A DNA stretch of 64,000 bases from Pigmentiphaga sp. H8 (GTDB lineage: Bacteria; Pseudomonadota; Gammaproteobacteria; Burkholderiales; Burkholderiaceae_B). This document shows positions 24,460 through 33,952 of this stretch, piece by piece. How positions within the stretch are numbered: the stretch's first letter is position 1; the number at the start of each line of letters is the position of its first letter. The notes below the pieces were generated by a model that worked only from the letters and a program-made list of their open reading frames with translations, was not told where the DNA came from and ran no database searches. The DNA is taken from contig NZ_CP033966.1 of NCBI RefSeq assembly GCF_003854895.1, positions 496,001 to 560,000 on the forward strand, in the 5' to 3' direction. The position numbers and the translations under genes were made by a program.

Positions 24460-25674
24460 CTAGCGCACGAGCTGGTTGATTTCGATGATGGGCATCAGCA
24501 CCGCCAGCACGATCAGCAGCACGAAGCCGCCCATCAGCAGGATCATCAGCGGTTCAAGCAGTGCCGTCAACGCCATGGCGCGCCGTTCGACCTCGCGCGA
24601 CAGCGTCTGGGCCGCGCGTTCGAGCAGTTCGGGCAGGGTGCCGGTCTTCTCGCCGCTGGCGGTCAGGTGCACAAGCAGGGGTGGAAAGGTCTTTTGTACC
24701 TGCAAGGCCGAGGCCAGCGAGACGCCTTCGCGGACGCGCGAGGTGGCGTCGTCCACGCTGACCCGCAGGCGGTCGTTGCCCAGGGTCTGGCGCGAGGCGT
24801 CCAGCGCTCGCAGCAGCGGCACGCCGCTGCCGGTCAGGATGGCCAGGGTGGAGGCGAAGCGGGCGGCGTCCAGGCCCAGGATGAAGCGGCCGGCCAGCGG
24901 CATTTTCAGCAATCGGGCATGCCAGGCCAGCCGCGTTGCCGGCGTGCGCAGCATCATGCGCCAGCCGGTGATCGCGGCGGCGAAGGCCAGGGCGGCCAGC
25001 CATCCCCAGCTGCGGACGAAGTCGCTCAGGCTCAGCATGACGCGGGTCAGCATGGGCAGTTCCTGGCGGGCCTGCGAGAAGGCGCTGACCACCTGCGGCA
25101 CGACGTAGCCCAGCAGGAAGATGACGATGCCGATCGATACCAGGGCGACCACCGCGGGATAGATGAAGGCCGTCAGGACCTTGATCCGCAGGGCGTTGCG
25201 TTCCTCGATGTAGTCGGCCAGCTTTTCCATGACGTGCGCCAGGTCGCCGGATTCCTCGCCCGCGGCCACCAGCGCGCGATAGATCTCGGGAAAGTCGCGC
25301 GGCCGCGTCGCCAGCGCGTCGGCCAGCCGGTGGCCGGCCCGTACGTCGGCGCGCACGGCGGACAGGACCTCGGCGACGTGCTTCTTCTCGGACTGCTCGG
25401 CCGTTGCCGTCAGCGCCGCGTCCAGCGGCAGGCGGGCCTGCAGCAGGCTGGCCAGCTGGCGCGTGGCCCAGGCCAGTTCCGAGTCGGACATGCGCGCGCC
25501 GAACCAGGCGCGCGATCCACCGCCGCTGCGCTGGGTGCCGGCTTCCTCGACCGCGAGCGGCGTCAGCCCCCGCGCCCTAAGCTGGGCGCGCGCCGCGCGC
25601 GGGCTGTCCGCGTCGATCAGTCCGCGATCGAGCTTGCCCAGTGCGTCGGCGGCTTCGAAGCGATACGAAGGCAT
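24460..25674 (-). CDS. gspF: Type II secretion inner-membrane platform protein GspF
   Basis: A 404-residue polytopic protein with two T2SSF domains (about 65-190 and 270-390) and three membrane segments, including IYPAVVALVSIGIVIFLLG and the C-terminal LMGGFVLLIVLAVLMPI. The N-terminus MPSYRFEAADALGK is typical. GspF links the ATPase GspE to the pseudopilus. It is the last gene of the gsp operon, 14 bases after gspE. Confidence 0.95.
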   Translation of the reverse strand: MPSYRFEAADALGKLDRGLIDADSPRAARAQLRARGLTPLAVEEAGTQRSGGGSRAWFGARMSDSELAWATRQLASLLQARLPLDAALTATAEQSEKKHVAEVLSAVRADVRAGHRLADALATRPRDFPEIYRALVAAGEESGDLAHVMEKLADYIEERNALRIKVLTAFIYPAVVALVSIGIVIFLLGYVVPQVVSAFSQARQELPMLTRVMLSLSDFVRSWGWLAALAFAAAITGWRMMLRTPATRLAWHARLLKMPLAGRFILGLDAARFASTLAILTGSGVPLLRALDASRQTLGNDRLRVSVDDATSRVREGVSLASALQVQKTFPPLLVHLTASGEKTGTLPELLERAAQTLSREVERRAMALTALLEPLMILLMGGFVLLIVLAVLMPIIEINQLVR

Positions 25675-25688
25675 GTCAGCCTTTCCTC

Positions 25689-27113
25689 CTACACATCCCG
25701 TGTTACCCGCACCACTTCTTCTGGCGAGGTCGTGCCCGAATCGATCCAGCGGTCGCCGTCCTGCCGCATGGTGCGCATGCCCGCCGCCTGCGCGGCGTTG
25801 CGCAATTCCTGCTCGCCCGCGCCTTCATGGATCAGCTGCCGCTGCGCGTCGTCCACGGTGTACAACTCGTGGATGCCGGTGCGGCCGAGATAGCCGGTGT
25901 GGCTGCACGTGGCGCAGCCCACCGGCCGGTACACGGTGCGGCCGTCCGGCTCGGTGTGCGCTTCCTTGCAGTCGGGGCACAGGCGCCGGACGAGACGCTG
26001 CGCCAGCACCCCCAGTAGCGAGGACGACAGCAGGAAGGGTTCCACGCCCATGTCGGTCAGGCGGGTCACCGCGGACACGGAGTCGTTGGTGTGCAGCGTG
26101 GCCAGCACCAGGTGGCCGGTCAGCGAGGCCTGCACCGCGATCTGCGCGGTTTCCAGGTCGCGGATCTCGCCGATCATGATCACGTCCGGATCCTGGCGCA
26201 GGATGGCGCGCAGCGCCAGCGCGAAACTCATGCTGATCTTGGCGTTGACCTGGGTCTGGCTGATGCCGGGCAGGTCGTATTCGATCGGGTCTTCAACCGT
26301 GAGGATGTTGGTGGTGGTGGCATCGAGCCGGCCCAGCGCGGCGTACAGCGTGGTGGTCTTGCCGCTGCCGGTGGGGCCGGTGACCAGGACGATGCCGTGG
26401 GGCTGGTGGATGAGCCGGTCCAGTTGCTTGAGCAGCCCGGCGTCCATGCCCAGGCGGGACAGTTCGAGCCGGCCCGCCTCCTTGTCCAGCAGGCGCAGCA
26501 CGGCCCGTTCGCCATGGCCGGTGGGCAGCGTGGACACCCGCACATCGATGGGGCGGCCGCCCACGCGCAGCGCGATGCGGCCGTCCTGCGGCAGGCGCTT
26601 TTCCGAGATATCGAGGTTGGCCATGATCTTGATGCGCGAGATCAGCGCCGCGTGCAGCGCCTTGCGCGGGCTGACCACGTCGCGCAGCGTCCCGTCCACG
26701 CGGTAGCGCACCACCGAGTGGGTCTCGAAGGGCTCGATGTGGATGTCGCTCGCTCCGTCGCGCGCGGCCTGGGTGAACAGCGCGTTGATCATCCGGATGA
26801 CGGGCGCGTCGTCCTGGGTTTCGAGCAGGTCTTCCACTTCGGGAATGTCCTGCATCAGGCGCGCCAGGTCGATCTCGTTCTCGGCCGCGCCTACCACCGC
26901 GGCGGCATCGCCGGTGTCGGCGTAGGCCGCGGTCAGGCGGGTCTCGAGTTCGGCGTCGGAGATCCGCGCGATGCGCACCGCACCGTGGCGGCGCTGGACC
27001 TCGGCGATGGCCCAGGCCGGCGTGCGGGGGCTGACCGTCAGCAGGTTGCCGTCGGGCCGCATGCTGAGCAGTGCCCGCTGGGCGCGGGCCCACGAATAAG
27101 GCAGCGGGTTCAT
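25689..27113 (-). CDS. gspE: Type II secretion ATPase GspE
   Basis: A 474-residue secretion ATPase. It has the GASDIHIEPFE N-terminal signature, Walker A GPTGSGKT (246-253), an Asp box, Walker B DVIMIGEIRD, the His box LATLHTND, and a tetracysteine zinc motif (CPDC ... CATC). It powers pseudopilus assembly in the cytoplasm. The start overlaps the gspD stop (ATGA), so translation is coupled. Its N-terminal domain is slightly shorter than in enterobacterial GspE. Confidence 0.96.
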   Translation of the reverse strand: MNPLPYSWARAQRALLSMRPDGNLLTVSPRTPAWAIAEVQRRHGAVRIARISDAELETRLTAAYADTGDAAAVVGAAENEIDLARLMQDIPEVEDLLETQDDAPVIRMINALFTQAARDGASDIHIEPFETHSVVRYRVDGTLRDVVSPRKALHAALISRIKIMANLDISEKRLPQDGRIALRVGGRPIDVRVSTLPTGHGERAVLRLLDKEAGRLELSRLGMDAGLLKQLDRLIHQPHGIVLVTGPTGSGKTTTLYAALGRLDATTTNILTVEDPIEYDLPGISQTQVNAKISMSFALALRAILRQDPDVIMIGEIRDLETAQIAVQASLTGHLVLATLHTNDSVSAVTRLTDMGVEPFLLSSSLLGVLAQRLVRRLCPDCKEAHTEPDGRTVYRPVGCATCSHTGYLGRTGIHELYTVDDAQRQLIHEGAGEQELRNAAQAAGMRTMRQDGDRWIDSGTTSPEEVVRVTRDV

Positions 27114-29614
27114 GGCCGCGTCACGATCTCGGCGGCGTAGCCCAGGTCACGCAGGGCCGCCAGGGTGGTGTCCACCGTGACGCGGTCGCGCGCCACGCGC
27201 ATGCGCACGTCCCAGCGCTGCGCATCGTCGTGGACCACGTAGGCGCTCATGCCGGAGTCGGCGATCCGGCGTGCCGCAAGCTGGGCCTCGCTCTCGGACG
27301 GCGCGCCGAACACCTGGAGCACGATGATCGGGTCGGTCGATTGCAGCGCGGAGACGTCGCGCGGGATGGTCGTGGGAGGGACGTTGCCGGCGCCGGCGCG
27401 GCCGCTCTGCACGGGGTCGCCCACGCCGGGCACGCGCGGCGGCAGCTGCGGCGCCTGCATGTCGGGCAGCAGCCAGTGCGAGCCGGGCTGCGCCTGGGCC
27501 TGCTGGGCGCGCATGTATTCGTAGCGGTCGATCATCAGGCTGCTTTGCGAGCCGCCCTCGCGCACCACGTAGGGGCGCAGGAACACCATGAGATTGGTCT
27601 TGGTGCGCTTGCGGTTGTCGTAGCGGAAGAGGTTGCCCAGCACGGGAATGTCGCCCAGGCCCGGCACTTTTTCCACGCTGCCGGTGACCTGGTCCTGGAT
27701 CAGCCCGCCGATGACGATGATCTGGCCGTCGTCCACCAGCACGTTGGATTCGATGGCGCGTTTGTTGGTGATGATGCCCGCGCTGTTGGACTTGCTTTCG
27801 TCGACGCTGCTGACTTCCTGGTAGATGGTCATCTTGACCGTGCCGCCCTCGGATACCTGGGGCTTGACCTTGAGCGTCAGGCCCACGTCCTTGCGCTCGA
27901 TGGTCTGGAACGGACTGACGGTGGAGGTGCTGCCGGTCTGCGCGTACTGGCCGGTGATGAAGGGCACGTTCTGGCCGATGATGATGCTGGCCTGTTCGTT
28001 GTCCAGGGTCAGCAGGTTGGGCGTGGACAGGATGTTGCCACCGGCCTGGGTTTCCAGGGCGCGGGCCAGGAATCCCAGGTTGGTGACCTGGCCGATGCCC
28101 GGGATGTTGACCGAGCCCTTGGCGATACCGATGCTCAGGCCCTTGCCGATGGAGCCGATGTTCTGCGCCGCGCCGATGATGTTCGAGCCCGTGCCGCCGA
28201 AGCTGGTGCCGCCCACGACGGCGGTGCCGTTGCCCGCGTTCAGGTTGCCCAGCCCGGTCAGCCACTGGATGCCGAACTCGGCGGCGGTCTCGGCCGAGAC
28301 CTCGACGATCAGGCTTTCGACGAAGATCTGCGCGCGGCGCACGTCGAGCTGGTCGACGATCTCGCGCAGGCTGCGGTAGAGCGGCTCGGGCGCGGTGATG
28401 ATCAGCGTGTTGGTGGTGGCGTCGGCCTGTACCGTCGCGCCGCCGCCGGTGAACACGGTCGAGCCGGCCTGCGTGGTGCCGGTGCCCAGCCCGCCGGAAC
28501 CGCCCAGCCCCGTCGCGCCGCCCAGGGCGCCGGAGGTGCTGGAGGTGTTGGAGTTGTTGCTCAGCGACGAGGTGCTGTTGCCCGACAGGCCCGTCGAGCC
28601 GCTCATGCTGGAGCCGAGTCCGCCGCTCATCCCGCCGCCCAGGCTGCCGGTGCCGCCCATCGTGCCGGTGCCGGACTGTCCGGTCAGCACGCCGCGCAGC
28701 ACCTCGGCCAGCTTGACCGCCTCGGCGTTGCGCAGGTAGACCACGTGCATGTTGGTGGCGCGGGCCGCGGGGTTGTCGAGCCTGGCGATCAGGTCGCGGG
28801 CGAGCTTGTTGCGCGCCGGGCTGCTGGCGCGCAACAGGACGCTGTTGGTGCGGGGATCGGCCACCGCGGTGATCCGCTGCGTGGCATCGCCGCCGGTCCC
28901 CGGGTCGAGCAGCTTGGTGACCAGCGCGGCCACGTCGGTGGCGATGCCGTTCTTGATCTCGATCAGGTCGGTGGCGATGGCCGAGGGCGTATCGACGCTG
29001 GCGATGACGTTGGCGATGCGCTTGAGGTTGTCGGCGTAGTCGGTGATGACCAGCGTGTTGTTGCCCGGATAGGCGTTGATCGGGTTGTTCGGCGCGATCA
29101 TGGGCCGTAGCACGGGCACCAGGTTGGTCGCGCTTTCGTAGTTGAGCTTGAACACCTGGGTGACGAGCTGGCCGCTGTTGGCGCCGGCGCCGCTGGTGAC
29201 CGGGCTGCCCTGCAGCTTGGCGTCGGCCTCGGGCACCACCTTGCTGACGCCGTCCACTTCCACCACCGCGAAGCCCTGCATGCGCAGCGCGCCCAGCAGC
29301 ATGCGATAGGCCGTGTCGCGGTTGACGGGGTTCTCGGAAACCAGCGTCAACTGGCCCTTCACACGGGGGTCGACCAGGAAGGTCTTGCCGGTGAACTGCC
29401 CCAGCGCGCGCACCACCGCTTCGAGTTCGGTATTGACGAAGTTGAGCACCACGCCGTCGGCCGCCGAAGCATTGGCGGCGCCAGCGGCGGCGGCTGCCGC
29501 GGCCGGCGGTACGGCCAGCGCCAGCAGGGCCGAGGAGACCGCCACGGCCAGCGTCCGGGCGAAGGGCGCCGGGGCCGGTCGGTTGCGGAAAGGAGCTTGG
29601 TTGAGCATGGGCAT
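27110..29614 (-). CDS. gspD: Type II secretion secretin GspD
   Basis: An 834-residue outer-membrane secretin. A signal peptide (LAVAVSSALLALAVPPAAA) is followed by N0 (VVLNFVNTELEAVVRALGQ), N1 and N2 repeats, N3, and the secretin core with QNVPFITG and VPGLGDIPVLGNLF. A Gly/Ser/Thr/Asn-rich insert of roughly 75 residues interrupts N3 (about residues 310-387, DNA 28455-28685). The C-terminal part has a SPOR-like tail (VLQVFGAPSESEAQLAARRIADSG) that is unusual for GspD. Start taken as ATG 29614; ATG 29608 is also possible. Confidence 0.94.
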   Translation of the reverse strand: MPMLNQAPFRNRPAPAPFARTLAVAVSSALLALAVPPAAAAAAAGAANASAADGVVLNFVNTELEAVVRALGQFTGKTFLVDPRVKGQLTLVSENPVNRDTAYRMLLGALRMQGFAVVEVDGVSKVVPEADAKLQGSPVTSGAGANSGQLVTQVFKLNYESATNLVPVLRPMIAPNNPINAYPGNNTLVITDYADNLKRIANVIASVDTPSAIATDLIEIKNGIATDVAALVTKLLDPGTGGDATQRITAVADPRTNSVLLRASSPARNKLARDLIARLDNPAARATNMHVVYLRNAEAVKLAEVLRGVLTGQSGTGTMGGTGSLGGGMSGGLGSSMSGSTGLSGNSTSSLSNNSNTSSTSGALGGATGLGGSGGLGTGTTQAGSTVFTGGGATVQADATTNTLIITAPEPLYRSLREIVDQLDVRRAQIFVESLIVEVSAETAAEFGIQWLTGLGNLNAGNGTAVVGGTSFGGTGSNIIGAAQNIGSIGKGLSIGIAKGSVNIPGIGQVTNLGFLARALETQAGGNILSTPNLLTLDNEQASIIIGQNVPFITGQYAQTGSTSTVSPFQTIERKDVGLTLKVKPQVSEGGTVKMTIYQEVSSVDESKSNSAGIITNKRAIESNVLVDDGQIIVIGGLIQDQVTGSVEKVPGLGDIPVLGNLFRYDNRKRTKTNLMVFLRPYVVREGGSQSSLMIDRYEYMRAQQAQAQPGSHWLLPDMQAPQLPPRVPGVGDPVQSGRAGAGNVPPTTIPRDVSALQSTDPIIVLQVFGAPSESEAQLAARRIADSGMSAYVVHDDAQRWDVRMRVARDRVTVDTTLAALRDLGYAAEIVTRP

Positions 29615-29618
29615 GATG

Positions 29619-30362
29619 TTAGCGGCCGATTTGCAGGATGGAGTCGTCGCCCGAGCGGCGACCCAGCGCCGATAGCGTGCTTTGCAGCGCGGCGCGGGTC
29701 TCGGGCGAGGCATTGGGGGCGGGGCGGGCGACCCCTTTGAAACTGAAGCCGGTGCGCGCGGTCCAGCGGCCGGTCCCTTCCATGGTCAGGGGGCCGGACA
29801 GCGTGGACAGCGCGAGCGCGACGGCGCCGCCGGCTTCGCCGGTCAGGCGCGCGCGGTAGTGGCCGATGGGCCGCAGCAGCGACAGCGCGGTGCTGGCGTC
29901 GCTCCATTCGGCGTCCAGGAGCTCGCCGGGCGGAATGCCGCCGTTGAGCCGCAGGGACGGCCACTTGAGCCGCAGGTCGCCGGCGGGGCGCAGGGTGTTG
30001 AAGGGCGCGCCCAGTTGCGCCAGCGTCGAGGCGGGCAGCTTCAGGGTCCGGCCCGACAGCAGGAAGCCGTTGGTCTGCAGGCGCAGGCCCAGCGGGCCGT
30101 CCAGCCAGGGATGGCGAATTTCGACCAGCGGGCCGCCGTCCCATTTGGTTTGCCATTCGATGGGCGTGGGCAGGGTGCTGCGCGCTTCGGGGAAGCCAAG
30201 GGCGAGCAGCGCGTTGCCCCGCCAGAGGGTGCCGGAGGCATCGACCACGGCCACCGGCCACTGGCCCGGCAGAATCGCGATCAGCCAACGGGCCGGCAGT
30301 ACCGCCAGGGCGGCGGCCAGGGCCACCAGGGCGCACAGGAGGATCTTGAGCCAGATACGCAT
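29619..30362 (-). CDS. gspN: Type II secretion protein GspN
   Basis: A 247-residue bitopic inner-membrane protein: one N-terminal membrane helix (LKILLCALVALAAALAVLP) and a periplasmic domain with SGTLWRGNALL and GTGRWTARTGFSFKG, typical of GspN. GspN is an accessory part of the T2SS. The ATG at 30362 overlaps the gspM stop by one base; the frame upstream is not similar to anything. It lies just before gspD. Confidence 0.87.
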   Translation of the reverse strand: MRIWLKILLCALVALAAALAVLPARWLIAILPGQWPVAVVDASGTLWRGNALLALGFPEARSTLPTPIEWQTKWDGGPLVEIRHPWLDGPLGLRLQTNGFLLSGRTLKLPASTLAQLGAPFNTLRPAGDLRLKWPSLRLNGGIPPGELLDAEWSDASTALSLLRPIGHYRARLTGEAGGAVALALSTLSGPLTMEGTGRWTARTGFSFKGVARPAPNASPETRAALQSTLSALGRRSGDDSILQIGR

Positions 30363-30943
30363 CAGCGGCCCTGTCCGGTCGCGGCCGGCGTGAAGACCAG
30401 GACGCCCGAGGCCTTGCCCGTCAGCAGGCGGCCGTTGTCGTCCGTGGGGCGTTCGAGATCGGCTTGCGCCAGTTGCAGGCGCGTGCGGCCGGGCACCGAG
30501 GCCAGCCACTGCATCAGGCCGGCGGCCTGCACCTGATCGACGCTGACCTGCCAGGCCTCGCCGGTGGTGCCCGCGGGGGCGTCGGCGGGGGCGACCTCGG
30601 CGGCGATGCCGGCGCGCTCCAGGCTTTGCGCCAGGGCCTGGCGGGTTTCGTCGGCCGTCATCCGGCCGCTGGTCACGCGTTGCAGGCTGCGCGCCTCGGC
30701 CGTCAGCGCGTCGACGCGGGCCGCCTGCGTGCGCAGCAGCGGCAATTGCGTTTCCAGGCGGCTGGCGCGGGTCCAGGCGGGTTCGACGAACAGCAGGAAT
30801 ACCAGGGCAATGCCGGCCACCGCGCCGGCGATGCCCAGCAGGCGGCGCTCGCGTGGCGCGAGCCGGGCCCAGCGCCGCCCGGCGTCGTCGCCCAGCCGGG
30901 TGAGCGCCGGCGGCATGGAAAGCTTGAAAGCGGGGAGATTCAT
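30362..30943 (-). CDS. gspM: Type II secretion protein GspM
   Basis: A 193-residue bitopic protein: cytoplasmic N-terminus rich in arginine (WARLAPRERRLLG), a membrane helix IAGAVAGIALVFLLFVEPAW, then a coiled coil and a ferredoxin-like periplasmic domain. GspM partners GspL in the inner-membrane platform. It overlaps gspL (ATGA) and gspN by a few bases, so the block is translationally coupled. Confidence 0.9.
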   Translation of the reverse strand: MNLPAFKLSMPPALTRLGDDAGRRWARLAPRERRLLGIAGAVAGIALVFLLFVEPAWTRASRLETQLPLLRTQAARVDALTAEARSLQRVTSGRMTADETRQALAQSLERAGIAAEVAPADAPAGTTGEAWQVSVDQVQAAGLMQWLASVPGRTRLQLAQADLERPTDDNGRLLTGKASGVLVFTPAATGQGR

Positions 30944-32328
30944 CGTCGCGGGTTGTCCTGTTGAATGCGCACGCCGCCTTGGGACGCCGGGCGCGAGCCC
31001 CCGTCCTGACCCGCGCTGGCGGCGGAGCGGATGGTCCAGACCCCGTCGTCGTGGGTGACGTGCAGGCTCAGGCCCTCGGCGCGCTGCATGATGGCCGGAT
31101 CGATTTCCATCCGGTTGACCGCCGGCGCGGGGGCGGGCGCGGGAGCCTGTTCCCGGCGCGAAGTGAAGCGCCGCAGGCCGTGCGTCGCCTGTTGCTGCGG
31201 CGCCGGTGCCGGCGCGGCGCCGGCCTTGGCGACCATGCCTATGCCGTCATCCACCAGTTCCAGCTTCAGTTCGCCCAGGGTGTAGCGCAGCGCGACGACG
31301 TTGTTCGTGGCGGCCGGCAGCAACTGCGTGGTCGCCAGCGCCAGCGGCAGGAAGTCGGACGAACCGAATTCGCCGCCCGCCGCCCGCAGCGCGTCGCGCC
31401 GCTGTTCGGCCTGGCGCAGCGGATCCAGCACGACGGGAATGTCCGGGAATGCCGTCTTGACCTGGGTGGTCATGCGCTGGCGCAGCGCGACTTCCTCGCG
31501 GCCCAGTTGCCAGGCGTGGACGTTCAGGCCCACCAGCCAGACGGCGGCCGCGCCCGCCGCCCAGGCGGCCGGCTGGCGCCACGGCGAACGGCCGGACCGA
31601 TGGGGTTGCAGGTCGCCCAGGGCCAGCGACCAGCCCGGATGCATGCCCTGCCAGCGCGCCGCGGCGGGCAGTACGCGCCGCTCGGTACCCGACAGCTCGG
31701 GCCAGCCCGCCGGCTGCGGGTCGATCCAGCCGACGGCGCCGGGCGCATCCTGTTCGAGCGCGGGCAGCAGCGCCGCCACCGCCGGATCGGCATCGGTCGT
31801 GGCGAAGGGGTCGATGGCCCAGACCTGGCCGGTCTGGGGGCCGGTGCGCACCACCACGTGGTCGTCGCGCACCAGCACGGTCCATCCCGCGTCGGTCAGC
31901 GGCAGCGCCAGCGGGGCCGGCACCAGGGCGTCGGCGGGCAGGCCGCTGTCGGCCAGCAGCCGCAGGGCGCGCGCCACCGGTTCGCGGGCCGCCCATGCCA
32001 CGGAGACGGAGCCGTCGCCGGCACGGGCGCCGTGGGCGACGGCCAGGCTTTCGATGTCGCCCAGCAACATGGGCTCGACCGCCCCTGCGACGGCCGCCTG
32101 CAGCCGGTGCGTGGGCAGCGGCGGCACGGTGACGGTGGTCAGGACGCTGTCGGACGGGTGCAGGATGGCCTCGACGCGGCTGGGCGGCACGGCCGCGGCC
32201 AGCTCGGCCAGCGGCAGTTCGCCCGTCCGCTGGACGGCATGCTGCCGGTCCAGCAGCGCGAACGCCACCCGCGAGTCGGCATGCAGCATGGATAGGGCGG
32301 GCAGCTCTAGCCGCAACGTTGTCTTCAA
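30940..32328 (-). CDS. gspL: Type II secretion protein GspL
   Basis: A 462-residue protein with a cytoplasmic actin-like domain (residues about 1-270), a membrane segment (PAAWAAGAAAVWLVGLNVHAW) and a periplasmic GspL-C domain. I choose the TTG at 32328: it overlaps the gspK stop as TTGA and has GAGGGAGA upstream, while no in-frame ATG comes before the conserved LRLELPAL strand. GspL recruits GspE to the membrane. An alanine/proline-rich linker (APAPAPAPAV) lies near the C-terminus. Confidence 0.87.
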   Translation of the reverse strand: MKTTLRLELPALSMLHADSRVAFALLDRQHAVQRTGELPLAELAAAVPPSRVEAILHPSDSVLTTVTVPPLPTHRLQAAVAGAVEPMLLGDIESLAVAHGARAGDGSVSVAWAAREPVARALRLLADSGLPADALVPAPLALPLTDAGWTVLVRDDHVVVRTGPQTGQVWAIDPFATTDADPAVAALLPALEQDAPGAVGWIDPQPAGWPELSGTERRVLPAAARWQGMHPGWSLALGDLQPHRSGRSPWRQPAAWAAGAAAVWLVGLNVHAWQLGREEVALRQRMTTQVKTAFPDIPVVLDPLRQAEQRRDALRAAGGEFGSSDFLPLALATTQLLPAATNNVVALRYTLGELKLELVDDGIGMVAKAGAAPAPAPQQQATHGLRRFTSRREQAPAPAPAPAVNRMEIDPAIMQRAEGLSLHVTHDDGVWTIRSAASAGQDGGSRPASQGGVRIQQDNPRR

Positions 32329-33341
32329 TTGGTCTCCCTCTTCCAGACCACGGTGGGTGAATTGGCATTGGCCCGCGAGACGAGCGCCTGCATTGTGACG
32401 GCAGCGCGCTCCAGCGTCACGGTACCGGAAACCATGAACCACTTGCTGGCGGTGACGATCTGCGAGTCGCTGATAGTAATGTCAGGATTGGCCAGGCGGT
32501 TGCCGAAATCGGCGCGGTCGTTGAACCAGGTGCCGGCGTTGCGCTGTTCGGTCAGCGCGCGCGCCTGCGCCAGGGACAGTCCCGGCACCACCGCCGACAG
32601 TACCTCGGCGGGCGCCGTGTTGGCGTTGACCGCGGTGGTTTCGGGCAATACCGTGACGTAGGGGCGCAGGGCCTCGATGGTCTTCTCGTCCACGTCGGTG
32701 ATGCCTTCCAGGTCGTCCACCGTCCGTATCATCGGGGCCGAGGGCCCGCGGCTTTGCGTGGCCTCGCCGTTCTGGCCGGTTCCCGTGCCGGTCCCGGCTC
32801 CGGTTCCGGTGCCGGCGCTCGTTCCCGTACCGGTTTCCCCCGAGCCGCCGGGCACGGCCTGGGCGCTGGCGATCCGGATGGCGATTCTCGGTGCCAGGCC
32901 GCCAGGCAGGCCCAGCATCGCGCACAGCCGGTCCATGGCCGCGATCTCGAGGGGCTGCGGCACGCCGGCCTTGGCCAGGTTGCGCAGGTTGTACTTGCCC
33001 TGCTCGTCCTCGATGCGGCCGGAGAACAGGGCCACCCTGTCGTCCCCGGGCCGGGTGATGCGGGTATCGGCCACGGGCGTGGCCCACAGCTCGCCCAGGC
33101 GCGTCGTGCTGTTGCGGCGGGCGTCCTCGCGCAGGACCAGCCGCGCCCAGTCCAGGCCGCCCTGCAGCAGCCAGCGGGCCTGGATGCGGGCCTGTTCGTT
33201 CTCGACCGCCCGCACCGACGCCGCCTGGCGCTGGAACAGGCCGGTCACGAGCACGGCCACGGCGGCCACGATCAGCAGGGCGCTGATCACCGCCATGCCG
33301 CGCTGCCGGCGCGGGGCGCGAGGATACGGGCACCGCTTCAT
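32325..33341 (-). CDS. gspK: Type II secretion minor pseudopilin GspK
   Basis: A 338-residue minor pseudopilin with a prepilin leader (RRQRG|MAVISALLIVAAVAVLVTG) and the large globular domain typical of GspK (DEQGKYNLRNL, VNANTAPAEVLSA). A run of Gly-Thr pairs, encoded near 32780-32835, splits the domain and looks like a low-complexity linker. The ATG at 33341 overlaps the gspJ stop (ATGA). GspK caps the pseudopilus tip with GspI and GspJ. Confidence 0.92.
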   Translation of the reverse strand: MKRCPYPRAPRRQRGMAVISALLIVAAVAVLVTGLFQRQAASVRAVENEQARIQARWLLQGGLDWARLVLREDARRNSTTRLGELWATPVADTRITRPGDDRVALFSGRIEDEQGKYNLRNLAKAGVPQPLEIAAMDRLCAMLGLPGGLAPRIAIRIASAQAVPGGSGETGTGTSAGTGTGAGTGTGTGQNGEATQSRGPSAPMIRTVDDLEGITDVDEKTIEALRPYVTVLPETTAVNANTAPAEVLSAVVPGLSLAQARALTEQRNAGTWFNDRADFGNRLANPDITISDSQIVTASKWFMVSGTVTLERAAVTMQALVSRANANSPTVVWKRETN

Positions 33342-33952
33342 TCGAGCACCACTACGCGGCGATAGCGTTCCACGCGTTCGCCGGTCCGGCGTTCGGCCGA
33401 CAGCTCCAGGCCGGTGAACGGGGTGCCGGTGGCGGGGAACGGGGTGCTGATCCAACCCTGGCCGGGCACCCAGGCGCGTATGGCGAAGCGCGTCACGCCC
33501 CCCAGGATGGCCGCGCCGCCGCCCGCCGCGGGCAGGGGATAAAGGCGGGCCGAGGCGCCGGCCGCGCGGCGCAGCACCGTGCCGTCCAGGAACCAGACGA
33601 CGCGCTGCCAGCCGGCCGGATCGGCGGCGTCGGCGCGGATGATCTCCAGCGTGGCGGAGGCGTCGGGCGTTTCCTTGATCGTGATGCGCAGGCTTTGCGG
33701 CAGGCGCGCGCCGGTGGCCGTGGCGGTGCCGGTGTCCAGCAGCGCGTCCGGGGCGCGCATGGCCAGGTCGCGTTCCATCTGGCCCAGCATGCGCGTGACG
33801 TTCTCGACCTCGTCGGCGTCGCCCGCCAGCCGGCGCTGCAGGGCGCTGACGTTTTCCAGTCCGCGCCACGAGATGATGGCCACCACCGCCATGAGGGAGA
33901 TGGCGACCAGCACCTCGATAAGCGTGAAGCCGGCCTGCGCGCGTCGGGTCAT
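33338..33952 (-). CDS. gspJ: Type II secretion minor pseudopilin GspJ
   Basis: A 204-residue pseudopilin: prepilin cleavage motif RRAQAG|FTLIEVLVAISLMAVVAIIS, then the GspJ domain (QMERDLAMR, the VWFLDGTVLRR strand). The start ATG at 33952 overlaps the gspI stop. The leader needs a prepilin peptidase encoded elsewhere, since no gspO lies in the window. Confidence 0.93.
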   Translation of the reverse strand: MTRRAQAGFTLIEVLVAISLMAVVAIISWRGLENVSALQRRLAGDADEVENVTRMLGQMERDLAMRAPDALLDTGTATATGARLPQSLRITIKETPDASATLEIIRADAADPAGWQRVVWFLDGTVLRRAAGASARLYPLPAAGGGAAILGGVTRFAIRAWVPGQGWISTPFPATGTPFTGLELSAERRTGERVERYRRVVVLE

